Positions 7,489 through 16,666 of a stretch of DNA of 57,365 bases are shown here, one piece after another (the stretch's first letter is position 1; each line of letters begins with the position of its first letter). Below the pieces are notes generated by a model. The model saw only the letters and a list, made by a program, of their open reading frames with translations, ran no database searches and was not told the DNA's origin. A program made the position numbers and the translations under genes. The DNA comes from Melioribacter sp. (GTDB taxonomy: Bacteria > Bacteroidota > Ignavibacteria > Ignavibacteriales > Melioribacteraceae). The DNA lies in assembly GCA_003155655.1 (NCBI GenBank), contig PMDS01000020.1, positions 1-57,365 of the forward strand. The letters are read 5' to 3'.

Positions 7489-9126
7489 TTATTTCCGGGA
7501 ATTATTTTTAATTAAATTTTTAGCTCCCTCAACAATAGTGTCAGGGTACCCAACAAATCCTAAAAGTGCAATTGCATTTTTGCTTTTAGAAACTCCTGAG
7601 TGCAGTTTATAATCAAAATGAAGACCAGCATCAGTTATTTCCTCACGGAAATGATAATTTCTATAATCAATTTCCGATGTTTCTGTTAATTGAAGATCGT
7701 GGGTAGCAAGAATAATATAGTCTTTTTTATTTACCAAATATTTTAGAACTTCAATTGAAGCCGCAGTACGTTCAACTGAATTTGTACCCCGGAAAATTTC
7801 ATCAATAATAAATAAATGAATGCCATGATTTTGGGAGGCAGTTATAACTTTTAAAATAGACTCAACCTCTGCCAGGTAATAACTTTTGCCGGATATCAAA
7901 TCATCACTTCTCTCAATAGAAGTAATCACTTTAATAAATGGGGCCTCATATTTTTTTGCCGTACACAGATTAACCGTTTGAGCCAGCACAGCATTAATAC
8001 CAATAGTTTTTAGGAAAGTTGATTTACCCGCCATGTTGGACCCTGTGATAAGAATGTTTTTTGATTCAAAAATAAAATCATTAGCAACAGGGCTCACCAA
8101 TAATGGATGATAAATTTCTTTTACAATAAAATTGTCCTGATCTTTTACAAATGTCGGATTGACAAAAAACGGAAATTGTTCCCTATATGACGCAATCGAA
8201 ATAAGTGCGTCTAAATAACCTACGATATCAAATAAACTCCGCAGTTCGTTAATGTTACTTTTAATTTTATCTAACGCTGAATAAAAGCCGGTTAGCTGTA
8301 ATAAAAAATAAGCATTAAAATAGGGCGCTATTGAATTATCATCGCCGAACTGCAACGAAAAAATATTTTGTGCAATTGATCGCGTGTTTTTTAAATCCTT
8401 ATCAAATTGGCTGCTGATAAATGGGAATTCTTCATTTATAACAGACTTAATTTTGCCGGAAGTATTTATAAGAACCGCAAGATATTGAAATGTGGCTAAA
8501 AATTGTTTAAATCTGTTCCAGTGGGCAAAAACTATTAAAGAATTGATCACAAACATTAAAAAGATAAAACCGGGATGAATAAATCCTCCTAAACCCAAGA
8601 ATAAAACCCAAAAAGCAGCAGCTGTTAGCCAGTAAAAAATAAATGTGTATTTGGGTTTGGCGGGAAGTTGTGTCCAAATGGAATATACCAGGAATTTAAC
8701 ATTGTATCTTGAAAGCGGCAAAAAAGCTACCTGAATTTTTTCTCTAAGTCCGGTGTTGCCGGCAAAAGTTTTTATAATATCCTCACGTTTTTCCAACTCT
8801 TCGTCTGATAAAAGAGGCTTTCTTAAAATTTCATAGAGACATTGTGCGCCTATGGGTGTAATTGTTCTATTTGCCAGATGATAGAAATCATCCATGTTAA
8901 GATCATTCCAGGTCTCATTATCAAGCACATAATGTTTATCAGATTCTTCCCTGTTTTTTAATTTGAATAATAATTTTGCTGTTTCCAGGTCAGTTTGAGT
9001 TTCCGGAAGCTTACCCCATTTATCCCGCAGCTTTTTAATAGTAAAATATTTCTTAATAACAGAGTATATTTTTGACAATACAACTACTGTTGTGATAAAT
9101 ATTAAAAAGAAAATAAAATTAGTCAT
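7489..9126 (-). CDS. Membrane-associated MutS-family ATPase
   Basis: The 545-residue protein has an N-terminal transmembrane segment (about 3-24), a second hydrophobic pair at about 160-202, then a MutS lever/core-like region and a MutS ABC-type ATPase domain from about 335. Walker A is GSNMAGKSTF (361-370), and the Walker B/D-loop region is IDEIFRGTNSVER (441-453). The mismatch-recognition N-terminal domain of true MutS is absent. Such short membrane-linked MutS homologues are known in Bacteroidota, but their function is not established, so it should not be named mutS. It lies 79 bases downstream of hslU. Confidence 0.85.
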   Translation of the reverse strand: MTNFIFFLIFITTVVVLSKIYSVIKKYFTIKKLRDKWGKLPETQTDLETAKLLFKLKNREESDKHYVLDNETWNDLNMDDFYHLANRTITPIGAQCLYEILRKPLLSDEELEKREDIIKTFAGNTGLREKIQVAFLPLSRYNVKFLVYSIWTQLPAKPKYTFIFYWLTAAAFWVLFLGLGGFIHPGFIFLMFVINSLIVFAHWNRFKQFLATFQYLAVLINTSGKIKSVINEEFPFISSQFDKDLKNTRSIAQNIFSLQFGDDNSIAPYFNAYFLLQLTGFYSALDKIKSNINELRSLFDIVGYLDALISIASYREQFPFFVNPTFVKDQDNFIVKEIYHPLLVSPVANDFIFESKNILITGSNMAGKSTFLKTIGINAVLAQTVNLCTAKKYEAPFIKVITSIERSDDLISGKSYYLAEVESILKVITASQNHGIHLFIIDEIFRGTNSVERTAASIEVLKYLVNKKDYIILATHDLQLTETSEIDYRNYHFREEITDAGLHFDYKLHSGVSKSKNAIALLGFVGYPDTIVEGAKNLIKNNSRK

Positions 9127-9205
9127 TGTTTAAAAAATAAAAGCCAAAAGGTCAATCTGTTCTCAAAAAAAGAATATTTAAGACCGACAGCGCTTAAAGC
9201 AGTTT

Positions 9206-10576
9206 TTATAAAATATATTTACTCAAATCCCTGTTCTTAACAATCTTATCAAGTTTCTGATTGACCATTTCTCCGGTAATCTCAATTTTTCCTTCAGGCA
9301 TTTTATCGGGTACCTCAAAGAGAATGTCTTCAAGCAATGTAGTTAAAATTGTGTGAAGTCTTCTTGCGCCAATATTTTCTACCTGGTCGTTTACAGTTGC
9401 AGCAGTGCGGGCAATTTCTATAATAGCATCCTCTTTGAAGGAAATTTCGACATTTTCCGTCTGCAGCAAGGCAGAGTATTGTTTAAGTAAAGCATTTTGC
9501 GGAAGGGTAAGGATTTTAACAAAATCATCTTCACTCAGACTTTTTAGCTCAACGCGTATTGGAAAACGTCCTTGTAATTCAGGAATTAAGTCCGAAGGTT
9601 TAGCAACGTGAAACGCCCCGGATGCAATAAATAAAACATGATCAGTCTTTACCGGCCCGTATTTTGTGTTAACAGTTGATCCTTCAACTATTGGAAGCAG
9701 GTCGCGTTGAACGCCTTCGCGAGATACGTCCGGTCCCTGCGCACTTTTAGCACCAGTAATTTTATCTATCTCATCAATAAAAACAATGCCGGATTCCTGA
9801 ACCCGTTTTATAGCTTCGCGTTGAACGACTTCCATATCTATCAACTTTTCAGCCTCTTCCTGGGTAAGTAATTTTCTGGCTTCCCTGATTGTTGTTTTGC
9901 GTTTTTTCTTTTTCTTAGGAATCATGCTGCTCATCATTTCCTGCAGGTTCATAGTCATGTCATCCATTCCCATAGGCCCAAGAACCTGCATTCCGAAAGC
10001 AGGAGCAGTTGTGTCAAATTCAATTAAACGGTCGTCCATTTCCCCATTGCGTAATTTTTCGCGCATCCACTCGCGCGTTTTTTCATTTCGTAATTCTTCG
10101 CTTTCTTCATTTTCTTCTTCGGAAGCTGCTGAAGCTGATTTTTTAACCGGGGGAATTAATTGATCCAGAATTTTTTCTTCAGCCATTTTCTCAGCTTTGG
10201 CTTGAACCTCTTCAGTCTTTTCTGCCCTTACCATGTTAACTGCAAGTTCTGCGAGGTCGCGAATCATCGATTCAACGTCGCGGCCAACATAACCAACCTC
10301 AGTATATTTTGAAGCTTCAACTTTTATAAAAGGAGCGCCGGAAAGTTTTGCCAGCCTGCGTGCAATTTCTGTCTTGCCCACTCCTGTCGGTCCAATAAGT
10401 ATAATGTTGTTAGGTATAATTTCTTCGCGCAGACTTTCATCAACCTGCTGACGCCTCCACCGGTTGCGTAGTGCAATTGCAACAGCTCGTTTTGCATCAT
10501 CCTGACCGATTATATATTTATCAAGTTCAGTAACAATCTGTGTAGGGGTAAGACTTTTCAAAGACTCATTTTTCAT
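9206..10576 (-). CDS. hslU: ATP-dependent protease ATPase subunit HslU
   Basis: AAA+ unfoldase that feeds substrates into the HslV peptidase. It has the N-terminal [34 protein letters not shown] block, Walker [10 protein letters not shown], Walker [10 protein letters not shown], an acidic inserted I-domain and the C-terminal DLSKYIL tail that inserts into HslV. The frame is open to an ATG at 10591 that overlaps the hslV stop. I prefer ATG 10576 because AGGA lies in the sequence ATGAGGAAAAG just before it at a proper distance, and the family starts near [11 protein letters not shown]. Tightly coupled to hslV. Confidence 0.95.
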   Translation of the reverse strand: MKNESLKSLTPTQIVTELDKYIIGQDDAKRAVAIALRNRWRRQQVDESLREEIIPNNIILIGPTGVGKTEIARRLAKLSGAPFIKVEASKYTEVGYVGRDVESMIRDLAELAVNMVRAEKTEEVQAKAEKMAEEKILDQLIPPVKKSASAASEEENEESEELRNEKTREWMREKLRNGEMDDRLIEFDTTAPAFGMQVLGPMGMDDMTMNLQEMMSSMIPKKKKKRKTTIREARKLLTQEEAEKLIDMEVVQREAIKRVQESGIVFIDEIDKITGAKSAQGPDVSREGVQRDLLPIVEGSTVNTKYGPVKTDHVLFIASGAFHVAKPSDLIPELQGRFPIRVELKSLSEDDFVKILTLPQNALLKQYSALLQTENVEISFKEDAIIEIARTAATVNDQVENIGARRLHTILTTLLEDILFEVPDKMPEGKIEITGEMVNQKLDKIVKNRDLSKYIL

Positions 10577-10587
10577 TTTTCTTTTCC

Positions 10588-11124
10588 TCATTTGCCAATC
10601 ACTTCAACTGTAATTTTTTCATTTGTGTAAATGCATATATCTGCGGCTACTTTCAATGCTTCTTCAACAATATCTTTAGCTGAAAGGTTGCTGTATTTTT
10701 TCAACATTTTAGCGGCAGCAAGGGCATACATACCACCGCTACCGATTGCAACAATGTTATCCTCGGGTTCTATAACATCCCCTGTACCGGAAACTATAAA
10801 TGACTTCTCTTCAGAAATAATAGCCAGCATTGCTTCAAGCCTTCTTAAATATTTGTCAGTACGCCAGTCTTTGGCAAGTTCAACAACGGCGCGGCTTAAA
10901 TTGCCGCTGTATTGTTCAAGTTTTTCTTCAAACCTTGCAAGAAGTGTAAATGCGTCGGCAGTTGAACCGGCAAACCCGCATAAAACTTTTCCATTGAGAA
11001 GTTTTCTAATTTTCAATGAATTATGCTTCATTACAGTATTGCCAAGAGTAACCTGTCCATCTCCGCCAAGCGCCGCCTGACCATCTTTAATAACCCCCAA
11101 AATTGTTGTTGAGCGGATTTTCAT
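10588..11124 (-). CDS. hslV: ATP-dependent protease peptidase subunit HslV
   Basis: Threonine peptidase that forms the proteolytic core of HslUV. The mature N-terminal nucleophile is Thr6 in [11 protein letters not shown], so a five-residue propeptide is probably removed. The signature [14 protein letters not shown] follows, then [14 protein letters not shown]. At 178 residues it is of normal length. AGGAG lies before the ATG. The stop overlaps the longest hslU frame, consistent with translational coupling. Together with hslU it degrades misfolded and regulatory proteins under stress. Confidence 0.95.
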   Translation of the reverse strand: MKIRSTTILGVIKDGQAALGGDGQVTLGNTVMKHNSLKIRKLLNGKVLCGFAGSTADAFTLLARFEEKLEQYSGNLSRAVVELAKDWRTDKYLRRLEAMLAIISEEKSFIVSGTGDVIEPEDNIVAIGSGGMYALAAAKMLKKYSNLSAKDIVEEALKVAADICIYTNEKITVEVIGK

Positions 11125-11194
11125 TTCATTCTCCTAAAATTTTATATAAAGCGACTTAATTTCAATTTATATTTCCGGTATTTGTTATTCCTTG

Positions 11195-11803
11195 TCAAAA
11201 TGGAAATATTCTCGGGACTTTTTTTTGGTAGAGCAAATATTCATCTCCAAATTTATCTACAAGTTTTCTTTCTTCGTAAAATGAACCAACATAGAAATAA
11301 ACAATAATACAGATAAGCATAACCAAGTAAAACAAACTCATTGTTGGACGAAAAGTCAGGAATAAAATACTAAACAAGTATATTGGGTGACGAACAAATT
11401 TGTATGCGCCCTCAATTTTAAAATTTTGTTTTTCATCCATATCACTAATATCATATTGGCCATCCATTAGATGTTTTATCTGCGCAACTCCTAAGAATTC
11501 TTTTAATTTTATAGATTTTACAGCCCAGATCAATCCAGCAAGCGAAATGACCTGCAGGGCAAATATAAAAATATCAAAAGGAAATTGTAAATCATAAACA
11601 ACAATATCCGGTTTTGGAGCGAGAGTATAAAAGGTAATGAAAAAGATTAAAGATGATACATTGTAAAACAAACGGTAAAATGCAATACGAATTCCTAATT
11701 TTTCCGTTACTGTTTTTTTTATTTTATTGGACGCAAGAATCGTATGTGAAAAGGCAAAAAAAGCAAATAGTAAAACAATAATAGTTACATCAAAAGTAAT
11801 CAT
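11195..11803 (-). CDS. Isoprenylcysteine carboxyl methyltransferase (ICMT/PEMT)-like membrane protein
   Basis: 202 residues with about five transmembrane segments. The C-terminal SAM-binding signature of the ICMT/phospholipid methyltransferase superfamily is visible: RHPIYLF, then EERKLVDKFGDEYLLYQKKVPRIFPF (E-E-x-x-L ... G-x-x-Y-x-x-Y ... V-P-R). NnrU-like proteins share this layout. Substrate unknown. The start overlaps the rpoN stop by four bases (ATGA), so it is translated as part of the rpoN operon. Confidence 0.78.
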   Translation of the reverse strand: MITFDVTIIVLLFAFFAFSHTILASNKIKKTVTEKLGIRIAFYRLFYNVSSLIFFITFYTLAPKPDIVVYDLQFPFDIFIFALQVISLAGLIWAVKSIKLKEFLGVAQIKHLMDGQYDISDMDEKQNFKIEGAYKFVRHPIYLFSILFLTFRPTMSLFYLVMLICIIVYFYVGSFYEERKLVDKFGDEYLLYQKKVPRIFPF

Positions 11804-13269
11804 AATTCCTTTCGCAGACGCGCGACGGAAATTTTTAAAGCCTCGCGATACTTGGCAACAGTTCGGCGGGCAACGTGTATTCCTTTTTCCTGAAGAATAA
11901 TTGCAATTTTATCATCACTGTAGGGGTTATCTTTTGGTTCATTATCGCAAATTTCTTTGATTAGTTCCTTGATATGTTTGTTTGATATCTCATCACCGCT
12001 GTCGGTAGATAGACCCTCGCTGAAAAAATATTTCAATTCATGGATACCTTGCGGGCTTTGTACAAATTTTCCATTTACCACCCGGCTTATTGTTGAAATA
12101 TCCATACTAATTTCATCGGCAATGTCTTTATAAATCATTGGTTTAAGAAAGCGCGGGCCGCTTTCAAAAAATTCGTACTGCTTTTCCAATATTGCGCGCA
12201 TAATTTTCATTAATGTATGGCGCCGCTGCTGAAGTGATGCAATAAACCATTTAGCGGATTCAAACTTCTCACGTAAAAATTTATAAGTTTCTTTTTCCCG
12301 TTCGGAAATTTTTCGCTTACGCTTGTTAGTGTCGATCATCTCAAGGTAAGTTTTGCTTATTGTTACAGATGGAACGCTCCTATCGTTTAGAGAAACAATA
12401 TAGTTGTCTTCAACTTTTTCAATCATAAAATCGGGTGTTATTTGATTCATTTCCTCAGAATCAATATTCCCTTCGCCCGGTTTGGGATTCAACTTTTGTA
12501 TTAAATCAATAGATGTGCGCAATGATTCTTTAGAGAGATTCATCTCTTTCTGGATTATATCAAAACGCCTGTTGGCAAAATCTTCGAAATGCTCTGCTAA
12601 AATTTTCTCAGCCAGGTAAGAATAATAAGGATCGTAAGAAGAATTACGAATTTGAACAAGAAGACACTCCTGCAAATTGCGGCAACCAATTCCTACGGGT
12701 TCAAGAAGCTGAATTTGTTTAAGTATTTTCTCGGCGTGTTCAAGAGTAACCTCGATATGTTCAAACAATACAAGCTCGTGAACAATTTTTTCCAAATCAG
12801 CTTTAAAGTATCCATCCTTATCCAGGCCACCAATTATATTTTCTCCTAAAATCATTTCTTCTTCAGAAAGATCCAGCATTTGAAGCTGCTCGATAAGATT
12901 TTCACGCAGAGTTTTTCTTTGCGGTGTAATTGGCTGAATTTTTTCTTCATCAGAGGATCTATTTAAACGGTCGAACTCATGTTCAGATTCCGATTCGTTC
13001 ATAAAATCTTCTAATTCGAATTCGTCCTCTTTACTGTCGTAGTGTTCTTCTGTATCATCCGGGGAAGAATCCTCGGCATTATCTTCGTCCTTTTCCTGTT
13101 CTAGTTCATATTTTTCATCAAGAGTTTCTTCAAGGATAGGATTAAGTTCAAGTTCGGTTTTAATTCTTTGTTCAAGAGAAAGCGTATTTAACTGGAGCAG
13201 TTTCTGGTATTGAATCTGCTGGGGCGAAAGCTTTTGCTGAAGCGCTAATCTTTGTTGAAGAGACAACAT
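11800..13269 (-). CDS. rpoN: RNA polymerase sigma-54 factor
   Basis: 489 residues with the classic three-part layout. There is a glutamine/leucine-rich activator-interacting region (LQQRLALQQKLSPQQIQY) at the N-terminus, a very acidic region II at about 55-105, a core-binding domain, a helix-turn-helix, and the RpoN box ARRTVAKYREAL near 466-477 that reads the -24 promoter element. It starts 2 bases after the DUF3109 stop and overlaps the methyltransferase start. No bacterial enhancer-binding protein is encoded in the window, and I found no convincing -24/-12 promoter by eye. Confidence 0.96.
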   Translation of the reverse strand: MLSLQQRLALQQKLSPQQIQYQKLLQLNTLSLEQRIKTELELNPILEETLDEKYELEQEKDEDNAEDSSPDDTEEHYDSKEDEFELEDFMNESESEHEFDRLNRSSDEEKIQPITPQRKTLRENLIEQLQMLDLSEEEMILGENIIGGLDKDGYFKADLEKIVHELVLFEHIEVTLEHAEKILKQIQLLEPVGIGCRNLQECLLVQIRNSSYDPYYSYLAEKILAEHFEDFANRRFDIIQKEMNLSKESLRTSIDLIQKLNPKPGEGNIDSEEMNQITPDFMIEKVEDNYIVSLNDRSVPSVTISKTYLEMIDTNKRKRKISEREKETYKFLREKFESAKWFIASLQQRRHTLMKIMRAILEKQYEFFESGPRFLKPMIYKDIADEISMDISTISRVVNGKFVQSPQGIHELKYFFSEGLSTDSGDEISNKHIKELIKEICDNEPKDNPYSDDKIAIILQEKGIHVARRTVAKYREALKISVARLRKEL

Positions 13270-13271
13270 AT

Positions 13272-13850
13272 TTACTTACCAGCCGCTTTTTTTGTTTTAT
13301 TGATCCAGTTTTTTCCATACTCTCTTTCAAGAGCGGCACTGCAGAAATCCAAAATTTTAATTTGTGTATTATTACCCTTATCAAGAGCGGGTCTGCATTC
13401 AGAATACTTTTCAAATCTTAAAACGTCACTTCCAAATTTTGAAGAGCGTATTGGAAAAAGATGACAGGAAATTGGTTTAATAAAATCAACTTTTCCATCA
13501 TGAAAAGCTTTTTCAATACCGCACTTTGCAATATCACCATCCCAAGTTACAAAAACGCAGGCTCTGTTGTTCAAACTCCGTGTAGTCAATTCTCCATATT
13601 TATGAATCCAGAATCCATTGTTCATGATCTCATTAACATGGTCTTTTGGTAAATATTCAAGAATAGTTGGAAGAAATTTATTAATAATTTCAATTTCGTC
13701 TTCTTTGATTGGCGCGCCAAGTTCACTTTCCATTGTACAGCAAGCGCCTTTGCATTTTGCTAAGTCACAGGTAAAATTAGTTTCAACAATTTCTTTGTTG
13801 ACTATTATATTATCTATCTCTAAAAAATCTGCATCCATGATTTTGTTCAA
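13272..13850 (-). CDS. DUF3109 family cysteine-rich protein
   Basis: A 192-residue cytosolic protein with a cysteine cluster at its start: C28, C33, C37 and C38 (CDLAKCKGACC), and further cysteines later (CVFVTWDGDIAKCGIE, SCHLFPIR, CRPAL). This matches the DUF3109 family, related to YkgJ-type putative metal or iron-sulfur binding proteins; function is not known. It is the first gene of the rpoN operon, two bases ahead of rpoN. An ATG four codons downstream (13838) is an alternative start. Confidence 0.8.
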   Translation of the reverse strand: MNKIMDADFLEIDNIIVNKEIVETNFTCDLAKCKGACCTMESELGAPIKEDEIEIINKFLPTILEYLPKDHVNEIMNNGFWIHKYGELTTRSLNNRACVFVTWDGDIAKCGIEKAFHDGKVDFIKPISCHLFPIRSSKFGSDVLRFEKYSECRPALDKGNNTQIKILDFCSAALEREYGKNWINKTKKAAGK

Positions 13851-14145
13851 TGCTTTCCGGCTATTTTAAAAACTGTAAAAATTTTCGTGAAAAGATACAA
13901 ATTTTTGTTTTATCAAAAAAAGAAAACAGGCTTTATTAAATTCGTTTTTGAATTAGCGCTGGGGAAAATTTTTTGTTATGTTGGCGATAAATGAAAAAAA
14001 ATCAGGGTTGTTCAGGGATCTTTTAATTTATGTTTACTGCCGGAGAGGTCAATTTAATATAAATTATACGCTACTATTTTCTTTAGATATATTTTTATAG
14101 TGAAATAATGAATTAATTTTTTCCGAAAAAAAATCCGGGAAATAA
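13851..14145. other. Divergent intergenic region between the rpoN operon and the SDR gene
   Basis: A 295-base AT-rich gap between divergently transcribed genes that must hold both promoters. I see no RNA gene, repeat or strong hairpin in it, and I could not assign promoter elements reliably. Confidence 0.5.
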
Positions 14146-14910
14146 ATGAATTTTGAAAACAAAACTATTCTAATTACGGGAGCATCTACCGGAATTGGAA
14201 AAGCAGTTGCCCAGAAACTTCTTAATGAGAACTGCCGGATAATTTTAATCGCACGCAGAAGTGTTTTAGTAAAAGAATATGTTGATGCGTCATTAATTAA
14301 AAAAAATGCTCCATTAATCATAAAATGTGACGTAAGCAAAAAGGATGAAGTTGCATCTGCATATAAATTAATAAAAGAAAAATATGAAAGAATTGATATT
14401 GCAATTCTAAATGCCGGCGTGGGACATACAGTTACAACAAAAAATTATAATTCGTTTTATGCAGAACAAACCTTTGGCGCAAACTTTTTTGGAATTATTT
14501 ATTGGGTTGAGCAATTACTTCCGGAATACTTGAAAAGCAGAGCGGGAATGATTGTCGGCGTATCAAGTCTTGCAGATAACCGCGGCTTCTCCGGCAGCGG
14601 ATTTTATTGTGCAAGCAAGGCTGCCGCTTCAATATACCTGGAAGGACTGCGGGTTGAACTGAAGAGTTTTGGAATCAAGGTTTTAACTGTTAAACCCGGA
14701 TTTGTAAAAACGCCGATGACAGATCAGAATAAATTTAAAATGCCGTTTTTGCTTCCGGCGGATAAAGCAGCACAAATTATTATTGATGGAATAAAAAAAG
14801 AAAAGCGCATTATTCAATTTCCGTGGCAGACCGTTTTTTTAACAAAGATCGTTGGACTGATTCCGGGAAGTCTTTATGAATATTTTGCATCTAAAGTAAA
14901 AATGAAATAG
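14146..14910 (+). CDS. Short-chain dehydrogenase/reductase (SDR)
   Basis: 254-residue classical SDR using NAD(P)H. The cofactor glycine motif is TGASTGIG (11-18), the NAG motif is at 89-91, the catalytic serine is in VSSLAD (about 140), and the Y154-x3-K158 pair is in YCASK. A basic residue after the second strand (ARR) hints at NADPH preference. The substrate cannot be told from sequence. It is followed after 31 bases by the ECF sigma gene, but no functional link is evident. Confidence 0.88.
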   Translation: MNFENKTILITGASTGIGKAVAQKLLNENCRIILIARRSVLVKEYVDASLIKKNAPLIIKCDVSKKDEVASAYKLIKEKYERIDIAILNAGVGHTVTTKNYNSFYAEQTFGANFFGIIYWVEQLLPEYLKSRAGMIVGVSSLADNRGFSGSGFYCASKAAASIYLEGLRVELKSFGIKVLTVKPGFVKTPMTDQNKFKMPFLLPADKAAQIIIDGIKKEKRIIQFPWQTVFLTKIVGLIPGSLYEYFASKVKMK

Positions 14911-14941
14911 CTTATTAAATAGTAAATAAAATTGTTCATTA

Positions 14942-15469
14942 ATGCAGAATAGTGATTCACAGACAGATGAAAGGTTAGTGAATGCCATCAGGCAGGATGA
15001 TACAGAGGCATTTAAGGGCTTATTTAAAACTTATTATGCCCCTTTAATTCGCTTTTGCTGGTACCGCGTTCATTGCATGGAAACATCCCGCGATCTTGTT
15101 CAGGATCTTTTTACACGCATTTGGCTAAAAAGGCATACACTTGATCCCAACAAGTCTATAAAAGCATATCTATACAAAGCCCTGAACAATTTGATCATTA
15201 ACTACATTAATCTCTCTTCATCAAAGGCAATTCCATTTGAGGAAATTGAAGAGATAAAAGGACACACCGATAGAAATGAAATTGAGTCTATGATTGATAT
15301 ACAAAAAGCATTAGACCAGCTGCCTCCAAAGTTAAAGACAGTCTTTATGCTGAGCCGTTATGAAGGATTTGATTATTCGGAAATTGCAGAAATATGCAGC
15401 ATTTCAAAAAAAGCAGTAGAAAAAAGAATGTCACGGGCTTTTATGCTAATGAGAAAATTTTTTTCATAA
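14942..15469 (+). CDS. FecI-like ECF RNA polymerase sigma factor
   Basis: 175 residues: sigma region 2 at about 25-92 (YYAPLIRFCWYRV ... ARDLVQDLF-like segment RDLVQDLFTRIW) and region 4 at about 120-172 (LDQLPPKLKTVFMLSRYEGFDYSEIAEI). This is the Bacteroidota FecI type that is held by a FecR anti-sigma factor and released by a surface signal. The FecR gene follows after 80 bases. Targets are probably the genes downstream, which is inference. Confidence 0.93.
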   Translation: MQNSDSQTDERLVNAIRQDDTEAFKGLFKTYYAPLIRFCWYRVHCMETSRDLVQDLFTRIWLKRHTLDPNKSIKAYLYKALNNLIINYINLSSSKAIPFEEIEEIKGHTDRNEIESMIDIQKALDQLPPKLKTVFMLSRYEGFDYSEIAEICSISKKAVEKRMSRAFMLMRKFFS

Positions 15470-15481
15470 AATCACACCTGC

Positions 15482-15506
15482 TTAGGTAGGGTTTTTTGCT
15501 AATCAA
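15482..15506 (+). terminator. Small hairpin with T-run between sigma and anti-sigma genes
   Basis: ACCTGCTTAGGT forms a four-base stem with a GCTT loop, followed shortly by GGGTTTTTT. It is weak, but its position between the ECF sigma gene and fecR suggests attenuation of read-through rather than full termination. Confidence 0.3.
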
Positions 15507-15549
15507 CTGTATTATATAATAGAAATTTTATCTATGAGGAATTCTTCTG

Positions 15550-16569
15550 ATGAAGAAAAAATTTCAAGAACTTAGTATCAAGGAGCTAACGGGGAACATT
15601 AACAAAGATGAGGAACAAACCCTTGAAAACTGGCTTGCAGAATCAAATGAGAATAATAAAGAATTTGAATTAATAAAAGCTGTTTGGGAAAAAAGCGCAA
15701 ATTATAAGATCCCCGGGATTCCGAATGCAGAGGAAGAGTGGAACAGTTTGTATGAGAGGATGAAAGATGATATGACAAAAAGTGGAGCCCGGGGCTCAAT
15801 ATTTGACGAAATTTTCCCCCATATCAAATCTTTATTTACCCCAATATGGAAACCATCTTTAGGCACCGCTCTTGCAATAATTCTATTATGTGCCGGAATA
15901 TTCATTTTTAATCATAAAAGCTCCAGCCCCATATTAATGAACGTGGGTACTGGTAATAAAGAAACAAAAGAGATATTGCTTTCCGATGGTTCATTAGTTA
16001 AGCTGAACAACGGCAGCAATATTCAGTACCTGGAAAAGTTCGATTCTAAAATCCGGGAAGTTAAATTAAACGGCGAGGCATTTTTCTCTGTTACAAAAAA
16101 TTCTACACCATTTGTAGTAATTACTGAAAACGCAAAAATTTCTGTGCTGGGGACTAAATTTGATGTTTGTGTGCGCGGTGAAAAAACGCAGGTTGTTGTT
16201 AAGGAAGGGAAAGTTAATTTAGTCCAAAAAGAAAATGATGCTGGCGTTTATTTAACTAAAGGTCAGTCAAGCTGTGTAGCAAAAAATGCAAATCCGGATT
16301 CTCCTAAAGAAATTGACGCTGATTATATGCTTGGATGGATGAACGGAAAACTTGTTTTCAATCAAACTCCTCTTACTGAAATTGTTGATGAACTTGAGAG
16401 ATTTTATGATGTAACTATTTCAATTGAAGGAAATAATGTTACTGCAAATACCTTGACAGGATCTTTCAAAAACAGGGATGTTGATAGCGCTTTAACAATG
16501 ATATGCCTGACAATGAATCTTAATTTTGAAAAACATGGAAATGGTTTTTTGATTAAACTCAAAAAGTAG
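15550..16569 (+). CDS. FecR-family anti-sigma factor with DUF4974 domain
   Basis: 339-residue inner-membrane anti-sigma factor. The cytosolic N-terminus (about 1-95) binds the ECF sigma factor, and a single transmembrane helix lies at about 102-120. The periplasmic FecR domain is at about 130-225 (LLSDGSLVKLNNGSNIQY, GEAFFSV, VLGTKFDV), and a DUF4974 domain with STN-like fold is at about 255-338. ATGAGGA lies 12-15 bases before the ATG. It pairs with the sigma gene just upstream. Signalling normally comes from the STN domain of an outer-membrane receptor; here the next genes are small TonB-domain proteins instead. Confidence 0.92.
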   Translation: MKKKFQELSIKELTGNINKDEEQTLENWLAESNENNKEFELIKAVWEKSANYKIPGIPNAEEEWNSLYERMKDDMTKSGARGSIFDEIFPHIKSLFTPIWKPSLGTALAIILLCAGIFIFNHKSSSPILMNVGTGNKETKEILLSDGSLVKLNNGSNIQYLEKFDSKIREVKLNGEAFFSVTKNSTPFVVITENAKISVLGTKFDVCVRGEKTQVVVKEGKVNLVQKENDAGVYLTKGQSSCVAKNANPDSPKEIDADYMLGWMNGKLVFNQTPLTEIVDELERFYDVTISIEGNNVTANTLTGSFKNRDVDSALTMICLTMNLNFEKHGNGFLIKLKK

Positions 16570-16666
16570 TGTGCCAAAGAAGTCAAAAGTTAAATGAATA
16601 TAAAATGGACATAGATGCATAATAAGTATTGAAAATATTTTAACCTATCAACCATGAGGTGAGAAA

